Shown here one piece after another: positions 24,101-36,179 of a stretch of 64,000 nt of DNA (positions are counted from its first letter, which is position 1; every line of letters starts with the position of its first letter). The DNA is from Hirudo medicinalis (taxonomy: Eukaryota > Annelida > Clitellata > Hirudinida > Hirudinidae). A program made the translations under genes and the position numbers. The stretch covers positions 95,029 through 159,028 of the forward strand of contig MPNW01000040.1 of the NCBI GenBank assembly GCA_011800805.1, in the 5' to 3' direction. Under the pieces are notes generated by a model, which worked only from the letters and a program-made list of their open reading frames with translations, did no database searches and was not told the origin of the DNA.

Positions 24101-26105
24101 CTGCAGAGTTGATTAGCATCCACTGCTTTCTTATTTTGGAGACTTTATACTCCTCCACTATGGATCTCATATCATATACTTTCATTTTAACTGTTTATAA
24201 CCTCCATCAATATTATTACTGGAATCAGTCATCCTTAAGAGAGATTTTATCCATTTGGATGTTCTTTTGATGGAAAGCTTGTTGTGCAATAGTTTTTTAA
24301 TTACTCGCATGATTGCTCAATAAAATCTGGTCATTTAAAGAAAGTCATATTTGTTCTCCTTCAGAACTGATGTGAATTCGGTTTCACTAATTTTTAAATA
24401 AATGTGTAACATTAATTCATTTGAAAGGTTCCAAACAAAAATTTGGAGGATTTGATGAACAAGAGACATACATCTCTGAGAGTGTACAGGTTTGGATGTT
24501 GTCTGTTAGATTTAAGTTACCTCTTCTGACAACAAATTTAAATTGTTTAAATTAATTTCATATTATTTAGGCACCTCTGACACTATGCAAATGGAGCATT
24601 ATAAATTAATAATTATTATTATTATTGTTGCTTGGAAAAATTTGATTTTTGCAAATATCAAATAGAAATTCTACATTAATAAAGGAGATAAGAACTTTTA
24701 CTTAGAAGATCCTTTAACTTAAATTTTGTTTTTTTGATGGTTTTTGATTGATTCTGAGGTCTTTGCTGAAGATTTAAGCTAATCTGTGCAATTAAAAATG
24801 TGTTAGTTTGAATTGATGTTGTTGTCTTGAAGGAAGTATTTTGGTTTATAGGACACGGCTTCTTAAAGAACTTTCTGAAAAAGTGAAATTTGCCACAACA
24901 AATGCTAAACAGGATGATTTTAAGTCACTTAGCATCCCAATCAACAAACAAATTGACCAGGTAGCAGTGTCACCCATCTGAGTTTTTTATTCCTTATCAG
25001 AAAATAAATAGAAAATTAAACATAAATATAATAGTAAAATTATTTTAAAAGAATTAAAATAGCAAACAAAATTCTTAGGTTCTAGAAAAAAAAGAATCCC
25101 TCATAGAAAGAACTCAAACCAAACGACTTGTGTATAAAGTGTTAGGGAAGGAGGTGGACCAACTTGCACATGGCATAGATGGCACCGAAGTGGAGGTCAA
25201 TGTATTTTCATAATTTTATAGCATTTTCATGATATAGACTTTTTTGATATTGCTTTTTTTTTTTTAAATTAAGATTAACAATGACCAACTAGGGGCTGAT
25301 CAAACAATAAAAATAACATCAAACTTTTCAATCTTTTAGTGCAAGGTTGTGACGGCAAAAGATCCAGAGATATTTGATGACTATGACTTCTACTGCAGAC
25401 TGATGACTGACCTTACTAATAGGAAGATTGCGACCTCACAAGATATGGTTGAGATCAGCAGGTGGCCATGTTTATGTTGTAATGTTCTGAAAATTTTCTG
25501 TCAGTGACTATTTTCTGTTGAGATACTGCGAACTGACTTCTGTTTATTTCTTTTCGTCAAGCTGTATTGGATTTATTTCATAATTAATTACCTGAGGAGC
25601 TTGCAATTTTTATTAGTTTTACCAATCTTTCTGACAAATTACATTACAGTAAGGTAAATTTATTCTAAAAATTGTGTTTTGACAGGAGATGGGCAGAACT
25701 CAATAATTTAAGAACAAAAACCATCAAAAAATCACTTGTTGATCACAATGCCAGCAAAGGAAGAAAAACAAGGTATATTTGCAAAGTTCTAATATGAATG
25801 CACTTAGATGAACGAATTATTTTTTGCAAATTTCTAAAAGAATGTTATGGAATACTTAAGGTACAACATCATAAAGAGACTTATTGGGCTGCCTGACATT
25901 GAACTGGCAATCCCCATGGACAACAAAGAATGGTGGGAAGCTAGTTAATTATCTAGTTAATTGATTAGATTTAGTTGCAGTTGTAGCATTATAATACATT
26001 CCTATCTTTTAATTATTTTTCAGTGATGCAATATTCAATCAGATCTTTAATCAAAGTGATGTTAAGAGTGGACAATCCTGGTTATTCAAGCCTATGGACT
26101 CTTGA
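21147..26105 (+). CDS. AATF: AATF/Che-1 (TRAUB family nucleolar protein)
   Basis: AATF (yeast Bfr2) works in early 40S ribosome assembly in the nucleolus and in animals also in transcription and apoptosis control. Exons: 21147-21174, 21424-21474, 21532-21693, 21724-21822, 21938-22045, 22184-22274, 22649-22799, 24428-24489, 24852-24960, 25079-25195, 25340-25461, 25686-25772, 25861-25932 and 26024-26105. The N-terminus is strongly acidic. ELFDGLMGMRIRQQ and NINKLPQP match the conserved AATF leucine-rich segment, IERTQTKRLVYKVLGKE the central box, and FDDYDFYCRLM with HNASKGRKTRYNIIKRLIG the C-terminal TRAUB domain. Exons 1-4 all join in phase 1. The fourth exon, read from its consensus acceptor, meets TAA at 21735-21737 before continuing KMSKLGGFINLL. 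The 1.6-kb intron 7 holds repeats. AATAAA follows at 26116. Confidence 0.88.
23013..23300 (+). repeat. Dispersed repeat copy 2 (AATF intron)
   Basis: Plus-strand copy of the repeat described at 9.9-10.2 kb, from tactaagaaactcctgcc to a shared distal part ctttgaagtggctgcc ... actttgaaaattac. It extends further right than copy 1, which ends at gcattataa/gcgttataa. It lies in AATF intron 7. Confidence 0.7.
23676..24185 (-). mobile_element. Non-LTR retrotransposon fragment in AATF intron
   Basis: Minus-strand frames 23913-24185 and 23678-23875 contain QWMLINSADIRICEVKPL and a downstream YPARKTDSL-like segment. The first resembles WMFNNSADSRIREVKPL of the reverse transcriptase piece at 1-530, so these are two copies of one LINE-like family. 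Frames are interrupted. Confidence 0.5.
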
Positions 26106-26599
26106 TAATTTACTTAATAAAGTTGAAATAGGAACTTGGAACATGCCATAATAATTTAGAGTGGCTGAGTTGGCTAAAATGGTTGCATGCAGCAGTTATG
26201 GATACTGTCGATTGTACTTGTAACACCACAAATGTCCATTCCCATGAACATAAATGGTTTGCGAAGAGCTACTCTAATGAACTATATTTACAAAAAATAT
26301 ATCCATTACTAATTCGTAAGTAAGTCGTGATCTCAGACAGCCCACTTCCGAAATCGGGCTGCAGTCAACAATTGATTGTGAGCAACAACGGCCGAATATT
26401 GCGCTTCAGCAGTGCCACCATATTGTTGCTCTGCGAAGCTTTCATTATTATTAGTAGTATTAGGATATCTATGCAGGTTAATCGAATGGGTTACGTTCCT
26501 GCATACGGCGGTAATGGCAACAGTCGTAATCGTAGGGATCGAAGTCCAGCCTGCACTGCCGCAAGCGCCTTTAGGAATGAGCGCTATATAAATGGTTAA

Positions 26600-26655
26600 C
26601 GAAAAGCGCCTCTGCCTCTATGCATATGGCGCATAAATGAATTTGGCGCTATTTA
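26600..26655 (-). repeat. GCGC-rich dispersed repeat, copy A
   Basis: The reverse complement reads tttatgcgccatatgcatag then aggcagaggcgctt, matching plus-strand segments at 33852-33895 and 48668-48706. The three share the order TTTAT..GCGCCAT..GCATAG..CAGAGGCGC, with decay at 48.7 kb. Confidence 0.5.
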
Positions 26656-26657
26656 AC

Positions 26658-26890
26658 TACTAAAAAACTCCTGTCTCGGAGCGTACCGACAGAGTGTCAC
26701 CGAACGTTTCGGTCCAAGCTCGTTCTCGGGGGCCACGCTGACGGGTGTCCTGTCGGCTATTTCCCTACTTAAGCCACCTTCCGTACATCTACCATCACAC
26801 GGCGACCTTTAAAAATCGATACCACATAATGCAAACTAAGCGTTATATTTTATCTGAAGCTTTATTTTGAAAATTCACACCGATCACTGA
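26658..26890 (+). repeat. Dispersed repeat copy 3
   Basis: Plus-strand copy with actcctgtctcggagcgtac, accgaacgtttcggtcc, acgggtgtcctgtc and aatgcaaactaagcgttata. It is followed by the same distal part (ctgaagctttattttgaaaa) as the 23-kb copy. Confidence 0.7.
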
Positions 26891-27142
26891 TTTATTAGGA
26901 CCAGTCCGGGTTTTTAATTATACAATCATGATCTTTTTGCTTTTCTTTTTCTACCACAGGGGCCCGATATTATTTCTGATTTCTGTCGAAGTAGACCCCA
27001 CCAAAACATCCAATAAATACATAAAAATTTGTAATCACTTTATTGTTTCTTTAATGTCCATTAACATAATTGGACAAAATATCACTTTTAAATTTAATAG
27101 ATACATTACTTGTAACTGTAATCAAATAAATGTTGGCAATAA

Positions 27143-30100
27143 TCATTTTATGGAGGCTTCCATGTGTACAAGCCTGGCAGTGGTATCAGCAGGCATTCTG
27201 TAGGGCATGGAACCCGAGAATGACACAAGTGCATGAGCCTGGCATTTGTATTTCCTCAGAAGCTGAAACAAATTAATCAAGCCTGTCAATTTTAGAACTC
27301 AACTATCTAGAGTAGACATATAATATAAACAAGACCAAATTCTTTCAATGCCTAACACACTACAAAAAGCCTACAACAAATCTAGGAAATGAGGTGGCTA
27401 TGTAACCAGAAATTACATTAACAAAATAAAATTAATTCATTGTGTCTCACATCAGATTTTGAAGATTCAGCCACTACCAAATCCCTGAAAATTCCCTGCT
27501 TGACATTTCTACCAACCAGTCTGCAAGCAAGAGTAATTATGTACTTTAACTGCACTGCAGTTAAATGAATGTACATTCCATTCATTACATGATTGTAATC
27601 ATTACATCAACCACAATAATAATTAATCATCTCAAGGATCAATTACAACCATCCATAAGCAGAACCACTACCCTTCAGATGAACCTTTCGGATGTTCGCA
27701 TTACTGTAGTTCATCACTTATTATTTCTTTACAAAATTAAATCGAGAGACAAAAATATACCATATTATTCATAATCACTTAAAAGTTTCCATTTTAGATG
27801 ATGACAAAAGGCAACCAAGTAGAACTTAGATTGATTGCTTACCCAATCTCCTTGCAGAAGTAGAGCAAGATGGACATCGTAGATAGAAGAATATCGGGCA
27901 AGCATCTGCGAATCTCATCAGAAAAGCTACAGAAATTCTTGACTTTGTCTTCAATTGCCTCCTCAGAAAATGGCAGAAGGTCAAGGCTTGTTATAATCTG
28001 TTAATAAATTGGTCACAAAAGAAATGATTGTAACATCACAATTTTATACTACTGAAAGGCACCAACACTATATGCTTCTTCAAACTTGCTACTGTGGAAA
28101 CAGTCAAAGAATGAGGAGATATCAAGTAGGAGATGGAAAGTGGTCATGCTCGACTGGCTGACATTCGAACTAATATTTTGCTTGGAGTACCTGCAGAGGT
28201 TTAAGTAGTATTATAACATCACTTCCTCATTGCAGATGTCAACGTCAGAATAATATGCACCTTTCAGCCACAGACAATGCCAGTTTCTTAGTGCTATCCT
28301 TGCTGAATTTTGATGGTGCAGACTGGGAGAGTATTTGACTCAACAACTTGTTAATGAGCTCAATAACCTTAGCATGATTCTGGAGCAACATTTTAAAATT
28401 CATTTTGTGGACAAATAATAAATTTTGTGTCAAATAATAGAATCTATTATAGTTAATAATGCTAATGATGATAATAACAATGGTACCAATGAATGACAAT
28501 GAAGTGGTAGGAAATTCTGACTTAGAAACCAACCGAAGCGAGGTCGTACAAGAGGATTGAATCATTCAACATTCCTCTGGTCTCACTTTCTTGGGCAACC
28601 TTTCCAATAATTTGGAGGGGGTCAACGTCGAACCTATCAATCACACCTGGTCTCCTCGTTCCATCTACCAGCAATTGTCCAAGCAGGAGATCATACTGCA
28701 AAGGTATATTTTATGCCTTTCTTAGAGGTAATCCTGCCAATTCATTGTGAATTACATTCAAAATAACAAATCTAACCTCCCTTGTTCCCATTGCAAGATC
28801 ACAAACATTCAATACAAACAGATTTTCATCAGTCGAGGTGGTGAGATCCCTGATAACAAAGAAGTATTTTAACGAACAATCCAGAAAGGAAAGGACAAAA
28901 TATTACCTGAGGAAATAGTAATAATGAATGGCCTTCTGGGGGTCTCCATGTTCAAACTTTTTTGTAAACGTTGTGATGAGGCGAGCAAAGTTGAGCCTTC
29001 TCAGCGGTGACTCTTTTCCATCTTTAACCACTTAAATGCAACGCAATTACCACCACTTAGTGAGAAAATTAAACACCCCATCACTCCTATTTTCATTTCA
29101 TAATTACATGAAACCTTTACCATAAAAATTGATATATTTGTTCATCAAACATAAATAAATCTTTTGTAAAGATCTATTTTTTTAAGATCTCTTTCTTTAA
29201 GAAAGAGTTATTGATACAGTAACTGAAAACATTGGTGGCAAATTCATGTTCATTGACTAAATGTAAGTAATACCAACAGAGTTGGACATGAGGATTCTCT
29301 GGAAGGAGGAGGAGATGTGATTCGTAAAGGACCAGAGCCACATGGACAGCAATGCTTTTATGGACTTCAAACCTGGACAAGAACTCAATAGCAGATTCAA
29401 ATTGACCACTCATCATGAGAATCCTGAAGTACAGCAGAGGCTTCTGACTGGCTCCAAAATGAGTTTCACCTATTATCAGAAGTACACAATTTGTATTGAT
29501 TATTAAACTTGATCACTAAAGACATTCAAACCAAAGTCATTAAGAAGGAGATGCTGAAATTTGGGGAGAGTCAGCTGTTCTGTTGCATCATAATCTGATT
29601 CAATTGTGAGCTGAGAAAGTTTGAGCCATAAGTAGTCATCAGTGGTTGTTGAAACTTCAAGATGATCATCCTGAGGATCACACTTGCCCACCAAACAGTA
29701 CACCAATCTGATGGTCAAATTTGATAACATTAGGGCATGCAATCAAAACTTTAAATAACATTTCATCATTCCTATCTGGCATAAAGTTCCATCACTTAAA
29801 CTAAACATTTTGATCAAATCACATCTCCAGCATGAAAATTCTTAAGACAATTACCTCTTGTATGGGTCACGAGATGTCGATACATTTCTCCTATACTGAA
29901 GTTTTACAGTTCTTTCTGAATTGGATGACAATCTGTTAACACAACAATGTGAAGGTAACCAAGGTATTCATGCAAAACAAAGATATTAATAGACAAAAAC
30001 TACTTCTTGTTTCTTGAATATTCACTGAGAACATTTGCAAAGTCTCCAATGACTTTCCTGCAAAAACAATCAATAAAGAGATTAAAAAGCATCAGTTGAC

Positions 30101-32149
30101 GAAATAGTGTAAAAACATTAACAATTTTAAATTTCACCAAAACTGAGCTTAAGTAACATATCCAATAACATTTAAGTATACCTTGACTTTTCAACAGCTT
30201 GAGATATGGAATCCTTATCACCACACCTGAGGCAGAAATAAATGACGGCCCATAACGGATGACCATCGAGTGAACCGTCCTAATATTCAGAATCATGAAA
30301 TTACTTATGCACATCACAGAGACTAATGATTGGATCATTCTTTGAGCTTAAGTACTCACTAAAATTAAATATATGATGCAACCAGCTTCTACATTTTTAA
30401 AGTCTTTCCATTTGAATTACAACAAACCTCAGCATTATTTTGTAAAAGTGGTGATCTGATGTTGAAGTAACTCCGAATAAGATTGTAAGTGCCAGGGACG
30501 CCACCTCTCTGAGCCTGGTGCAGATTGCAAGAAACCATCTTCTCAATATATTTCAAGAAGCTGAAATCACCAGTTAAGTTATTGTAACAATGTTGACATT
30601 TTATGCAATAAAGATGTAATACAATTCTAATGATTGAACTACTCCAAATACAACATTCTGATCACTTTCAAACCTTTTCTCAAGATATGAGATTGCTCCA
30701 GATACAAGAGATGACTGATACTGTGCTGAAGTCCTCAGAGTAGCAGATGCTCTAATGGGGGCACAAGCCTCCACAAGAGTTTGAATCATAAGCCAGAGAT
30801 CCATCATTGCCTAATTCAAAACACAAAAGAGTAACATTGATAATGTGTGCCAGAGCAACAGATGCACAGCAATAATGTGAATTTAAAAATAGTTAGCAAT
30901 TTGTCTGGCTTAGCAGGTTTAAAATGTGACAAAAACCAGCAGAATAAGAGCCATAAAGCACCAACAACCTGATCGTCATGTTTCTTGGAAAGATCTACAA
31001 ACATGGAAGAGAAGTTGCCTCTAGTTCTTCCATTTATAACTGAATTGTTGTATTGAACCACCTAAAGGCCAAAATAATATAGCTTTGTCTTTACTAATTC
31101 TATGCACTTTTAATATTATTGCCATCGTCAAAACCATTATAAAACTACAAAAGTAAACCCACAATGTCCTCGTATCCAGCAGGAGAATCAATGCACGTTG
31201 GTCCGACCAGCCTGCTTTCGCACCCACTGAACATGACTGATTCATCCATTAAAGTACTCTGTAAGAATATACTTCATATTATATCATCCACATCACCAAC
31301 ATCATTATTATCAAGAGACCAGATCATGTTCAAATTCAAAGCTGGCATCCCCCATCTCGATGAGTGAGTTAAGGACCTTCTGTTTCCCTTTCTCCCACTC
31401 ACACTCCAGTGATTCCATATAAACCTGTGAGGCTTCCTCAAAAGTCTGCAAGGCATCAGCAAATACAATGATATATCATCAGGCCATATCAATGACATCC
31501 TTAATTTGTGTCTGTATTCTCATTAATCATCTTAAATCATTACAAATCCACTGACAGAATTTCTTGTGTGTTCGGCTGCTGCCAGCATGGCATTTTCATG
31601 TTCATTTCTGAGGAAGGCCTGGAAGTTCAAATAAGTAACATTAACAACACAATTTATTGCAAAATAGTACTATTAATTGCCTGAATATCAATGTCCGTGA
31701 TGGGCTCTAGAGGCTCGAAGGTCTTAGCACGATTCAGACTTTCAAGCTTTTGAGAAACTTTTGTCATATCATAGCCTCTTGAACCAAGGAGAAGAGATCT
31801 ATAGAATCAAAATTGACCAAGTAAAGTAAATGATAGTTCGCTAATGTAATTGATTTCCAACAAAATTTAAATATTCTTATTTTAATGTTAAACGGATTTA
31901 GTCATATTAAAAATAACTAAATAGTATAATACCAACAGTAGTTACACATGAAAGAAAACATATTTAAAACACTAACGCTTTCACATCAGCTCCATCTCCC
32001 ACAATGGATGGGCTCTTATAAGCCATTTTATTTGCAGCATCTTTTATTTGGATAAGGGTTCTTTCTACTCTTGGAAGCTCTGAACCAACTTCCATATCTG
32101 CCGTCAACTGACGAGCCTGGTGTAGCAGATCATCAAAACCAGATGCCAT
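27143..32149 (-). CDS. NUP93: Nuclear pore complex protein NUP93
   Basis: NUP93 is the linker nucleoporin of the inner ring of the nuclear pore, joining NUP205/188 to NUP155 and the NUP62 complex. The gene has many exons on the minus strand. The first, 31977-32149, starts [15 protein letters not shown], the NUP62-complex binding helix region. Next come 31681-31797 ([17 protein letters not shown]), 31618 leftward ([13 protein letters not shown]), 31320-31445 ([13 protein letters not shown]) and others. Conserved blocks follow: [18 protein letters not shown] near 30.5 kb, [16 protein letters not shown] near 30.2 kb, [11 protein letters not shown] near 29.6 kb, [11 protein letters not shown] and [10 protein letters not shown] near 29.4 kb. 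The end near 27.15-27.27 kb reads [17 protein letters not shown]. The intron 31619-31680 (62 bp) has a GC donor (CAG|gcaatt). Size and order match the family's roughly 800 residues. Confidence 0.95.
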
Positions 32150-34050
32150 CCTCTTCAAAAAAATTTATGGTGACAATTTTAGAAAGTTAGCTTAATCACT
32201 TAAGTATAATTCGAAGTCATGATGGCATGTATTTGTCATGCAAAGACTAAAGTGAAACAAATAAATATAAATCCCCGACGTAACTGAACTCAAACGTAAT
32301 CAATTTATGAAACTATACATGAATGAAACAAATGCTCTATCAGCCTTATCAATTAAAATATTTGAATGCAGACACTCAAACAAGTACAAGCTATCACAAA
32401 TTAAAATTAATCACACTGGTCATTAAATAAACCAATATATAAAATAAGAACCTTATGCTGATCCAATGCTTTCAAAGGCAACGAGCTACCAAACGGACGA
32501 TAATGCGATAAACTCAAATGTAACCTCAAGAACTTTAAAATATCCCAAAACTAAATAGTTTCAGGAAACACAAAATTTAAGTTTAATTTGGATATATTTC
32601 ATGGAAGTATATTTCGACAAGTACGGAAAACACCAGCGCAAGGAAATCACAGCATTGAAAAGTGCCGCGGCAAAATCGACAAATCAAGATACTTTTAAAC
32701 AAGCTCAGTTATTTGAATCTTTTTTAAAATTATTTTTCGTAAATAATAATGCTCAATATTTGGCAAGACCCTCGCTTAAGAACTAAAACGTATTAGTGGG
32801 TTTAAATTCAAATTAATTTGCATAATAAAATGGACATTATTTACCTTCAAGATGCAAACCTAGTAGACGTTTCAAGTTAAAGTATCATTGTCTATTTTTA
32901 GAACAACAATGCTGACCGATTTTGGGTATGAGACTGATGACGTCGAGAACGAGAAGGGGGGAAACGATTAATCGGAGATGTCTGTCATATCTTGTAATTG
33001 ATCAAACAGAAGTTGTTATCCATAAGGAATCATGGATTTATTTACCCACCTCCCGCAATCCCATGGTGTCCATCCGAAAATTTTGGAAATATCCCCTTTG
33101 AGGGTATAAAACACGTACACTTCCAAGCAACCAAGTTAATTTAATTTGGTCTTTTTGGAAAAGCAAAAAAGGCCATCAGCTCGTTGTAGCAACGGCAATT
33201 GATGGGGTACTCCCACAAATTGACGAGACAACTTTTATGTCTTCTCGCCAAGTCATGGGAGCAACGGCCCCCACGATTCCTATTGCACCCTCCCAAATTA
33301 TCCCTGCTCCATAGTCAAGTCTCTAGCCGTCGGGGAGGTGCCTGGTTATTGGCGACTCATTGGCGAATTCAATCCATGGCTGTCACCTGATCCGTAAAAT
33401 GAAAAACTTAGACTTTAATTTTATTCAGAAAAAAAGGCTACCTCATCATGAAGAGTATAGCGACGGGGTTCACGTACCACAATTACTTGGAATTTTAAAG
33501 CTACATTTCCAAAAGTACTTGTTTGATATAAAGTTGTGATTGCTATGTTACAAAGATAGTATGAAAAAAGAAAGAAAGAGATCTTCATCTACTACACTTT
33601 CAAAAACTTTCATTAGTTCTTTTTATTATGTATTAGATCTGTGTATCATTATTAATTAGTTAATTAACACTAGGAAATAACACATCATGCCATGTTTCGA
33701 AATTTGGATTGAATTACAAATGAAAACCTCCTCAATTAGTATTTGATAACAAAAAATTTAAATATGTACATTAATAAAATGTAAATCAAGTTCGATAGGA
33801 TTCAACAGTCAGTTTAAATTGAGCAATAATAAAAAATCACAATAGTTAATTTATAATGCGCCATTTGCATAGCGTCAGAGGCGCCTAAGGGAGTAAGTCT
33901 CTCATCTGAACAGGTCTTTTTTTTGTATTCCTTTTGATGTTTTCTTGATTTCCTTCTGTAAAAAGATATTTTCTTCTATTTAAGATAAATTGGAATTAAT
34001 TACTATGTAAATAACATAAACACAAAAAATATAAAACCATGTCTAAATAT
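32150..34050. other. Spacer upstream of NUP93
   Basis: AT-rich. It must contain the NUP93 promoter. Plus-strand frames at 32601-32786 and 33199-33390 are short and unrecognised. A GCGC dispersed repeat copy lies at 33845-33900. Confidence 0.4.
33845..33900 (+). repeat. GCGC-rich dispersed repeat, copy B
   Basis: The segment taatttataatgcgccatt, then tgcatagcgtcagaggcgcc, matches the 26.6-kb copy (reverse) and the weaker copy at 48.66-48.71 kb. Confidence 0.5.
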
Positions 34051-34054
34051 GCCA

Positions 34055-34282
34055 TTAAATTAAGAGATCCTCAAACATTGTTTAGACATCAATGATGACA
34101 ACAATATATACATTGCTGGTGTTACCAAATTAGGTGAATTGCAGGAGTCTGGAGACACACCAAAACTTGCATTTGTGGTGATACTTCCTATTGAGAATGG
34201 TAGAACTGGAAAGGCAAAATCTGCAAGACATCATTTGTTTACGTATTTCATGAAACCAATCGAATATTTAAATGTCTTCTAA
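34055..34282 (+). CDS. Possible exon with an SBBP-like beta-propeller repeat
   Basis: A plus-strand frame runs HCLDINDDNNIYIAGVTKLG and stays open about 65 codons to a stop near 34280. The pattern D-x-x-x-N-x-Y-x-A-G-x-T resembles one strand pair of SBBP-type propeller repeats. No clean exon borders were found and no partner exons upstream, so it may be a gene fragment. It lies just before the 175-bp tandem array, whose units also carry a short repeated peptide. Confidence 0.3.
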
Positions 34283-34534
34283 ATTTGAAGTCACATGGTC
34301 AAATATTACACATAGGTCACTCAGCAATGAAAATCTTGAACTACTACTCTTATTTGTAATTATCAAACCTTGCCTTACGGCTTAATTAGGATGACCAAAT
34401 CAATCATACCTATGAATAGATGGAATTACACTTTGAAAGTTATATAAGTTACATGACTAAAGCCATAACAAGTCTCACTTATGATATCATTAAAACATAA
34501 AATGAACTATTTCATAGCTATCAACTAAATCATA

Positions 34535-35125
34535 AGCTGAACTGCATGTATACTTGAAGTTGAGACAGCCACACTTGATGCTGCCACATCAGGTTCAGGT
34601 AGCCCAAAGGAAAAACCTACAACATTTTTATTAGGTATTGCTTCCATTTTACACAATAGCTGGCCAATTGAAGAATTTTTTTTTATCTCTTATAATAATT
34701 TATAAACCGAGTTGCAATGTATACTTGGAGTTGAATTGGGGAAATCTTTTTCAATTGCATCTCCTCCAGGCAATCCAAAGGAAAACTCTAGAAAGGAGTA
34801 ATTTGTTTTAGGTGTAGCTTGATAAATAGGCAGTTGAATCATAAACATGTAAATATTTAAAAATTAATTTATAAACTAAGTTGCAATGTGCACTTGGGGT
34901 TGAGGCAGGACAACTTTTTTCAGCCAAATCACCTCTAGGTAATCCAAAGAAAAAACCTGTAAGAATCAATTTTTCATTGCTTCATAGTTTCTTTATTTCA
35001 TAGTTAAACAGTTGAATCACAAACAAGATTTAAATCTTTTAAATTAATTTTTAAACTAAGTTGCAATGTGTTGAGACAGGAAAAGCTTTTGCATCAAAGG
35101 AAAAAACTACAAGTACTAATGCTGT
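34535..35125 (+). repeat. Tandem repeat, about 170-180-bp unit, four diverged copies
   Basis: Unit starts lie at about 34543, 34713, 34882 and 35061. Each begins (t)gcaatgtatacttggagttga or a variant. Each then carries a PKEKP-like coding motif (ccaaaggaaaaacctac), a ttttaggtgt-like spacer, cagttgaatcaaaaac and taatttataaactaag leading into the next unit. The fourth copy has an internal deletion. In one frame the copies give related peptides (GSPKEKP, GNPKENS, GNPKKKP). It is either an exon that duplicated in tandem or a satellite. Confidence 0.65.
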
Positions 35126-36179
35126 TTTAGGTGTACCCTCTTTTACTTGATGACTAATATCAATATCCATTCAAAATGATTGACATTTTGATAGGTTTAT
35201 GATGATGTTTGAAATGAAATGGCTAAAAAGTAAAATAAGTTCATATTAAGAGTGACTACTTATTTAATTTTGCCATGATAAACCAAATCAAGTCTTGACC
35301 CTAGTTCCACTGCTAGTCCTATCTCCTATCTCATTCTTTTTATCAAAACTGCTAGAGACTCATTGTGTCTAGAAATTGTACCCATATTACCAAATCTGCC
35401 ATCTGCTCCTTTCCAATCTACCTACACTCCAGGGATTTATAAAGAAATTTTCCACTGGGGTTTGTTAACCAATGATAATGATTCCGAGATTGATTGTAGT
35501 GGCATATGTTCAAACAGAATTTTAAGACCACTTCAATGTTGAGGATAGCTTTCCTGAAGAGGAAAGTTTTCAATGCAGAGTGAAACCAAGAGCTGGCAGC
35601 TACAAGGTTGGCCACAAATGTCATCTGATAACTCTTTTTTGCATTTCCAAGACCAAATTTCTGTACTAATACAAAACTGTAATAAAAAAAACTATACTAA
35701 TTTGATTGCTCGGAAGTGTACACCACACAGTGGGGGTGTTTGGAATGTCCTCAAAAATTTGGGAGGGTGAAAAAAATCCCTGCCAGATTTTCCATAAAAT
35801 CCACATCTTCATAAATCTTTTCCACCTGTGGTAATCGCAACTGTGCCTTCAAAGTCAGCCTCAGCCTCTAGGTCTTTGACACCATCAACCACTGGATTCT
35901 GCTGGAAAGACTTAAGAATGACTATTTTAATAAGTGAGTGAGGTCTTGAGTGGAGGTTGATATGTATGTACGGCTCATTCTCAGCTGTTAGAAATAACCG
36001 GTAAAACTTGTAGAAATAATTACATTTGCCTGCACACATTTCAATTTTTTCCAATAATGTAATAAATATCAATCACTATCAGTTTATTATTTTAAGCATG
36101 AATTAAAGTTGTCTTGACTTAAGTTAACATGCATCATTTGAATGCACTGCGAACTTGTTTTTTGATTTTTTTCATGATT
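35126..36179. other. No gene recognised
   Basis: AT-rich stretch. Minus-strand frame 35809-36072 (SFQQNPVVDGVKDLEAEADF) and plus-strand frame 35573-35770 are unrecognised and without clear splice context. Confidence 0.3.

Larger units (their letters stand above)
26106..27142. other. Convergent AATF-NUP93 spacer with repeats
   Basis: Contains AATF's poly(A) signal, a GC-richer segment 26330-26650 with no known match, and dispersed repeat copy 3. AATF (plus) and NUP93 (minus) are tail to tail here. No gene recognised. Confidence 0.5.
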
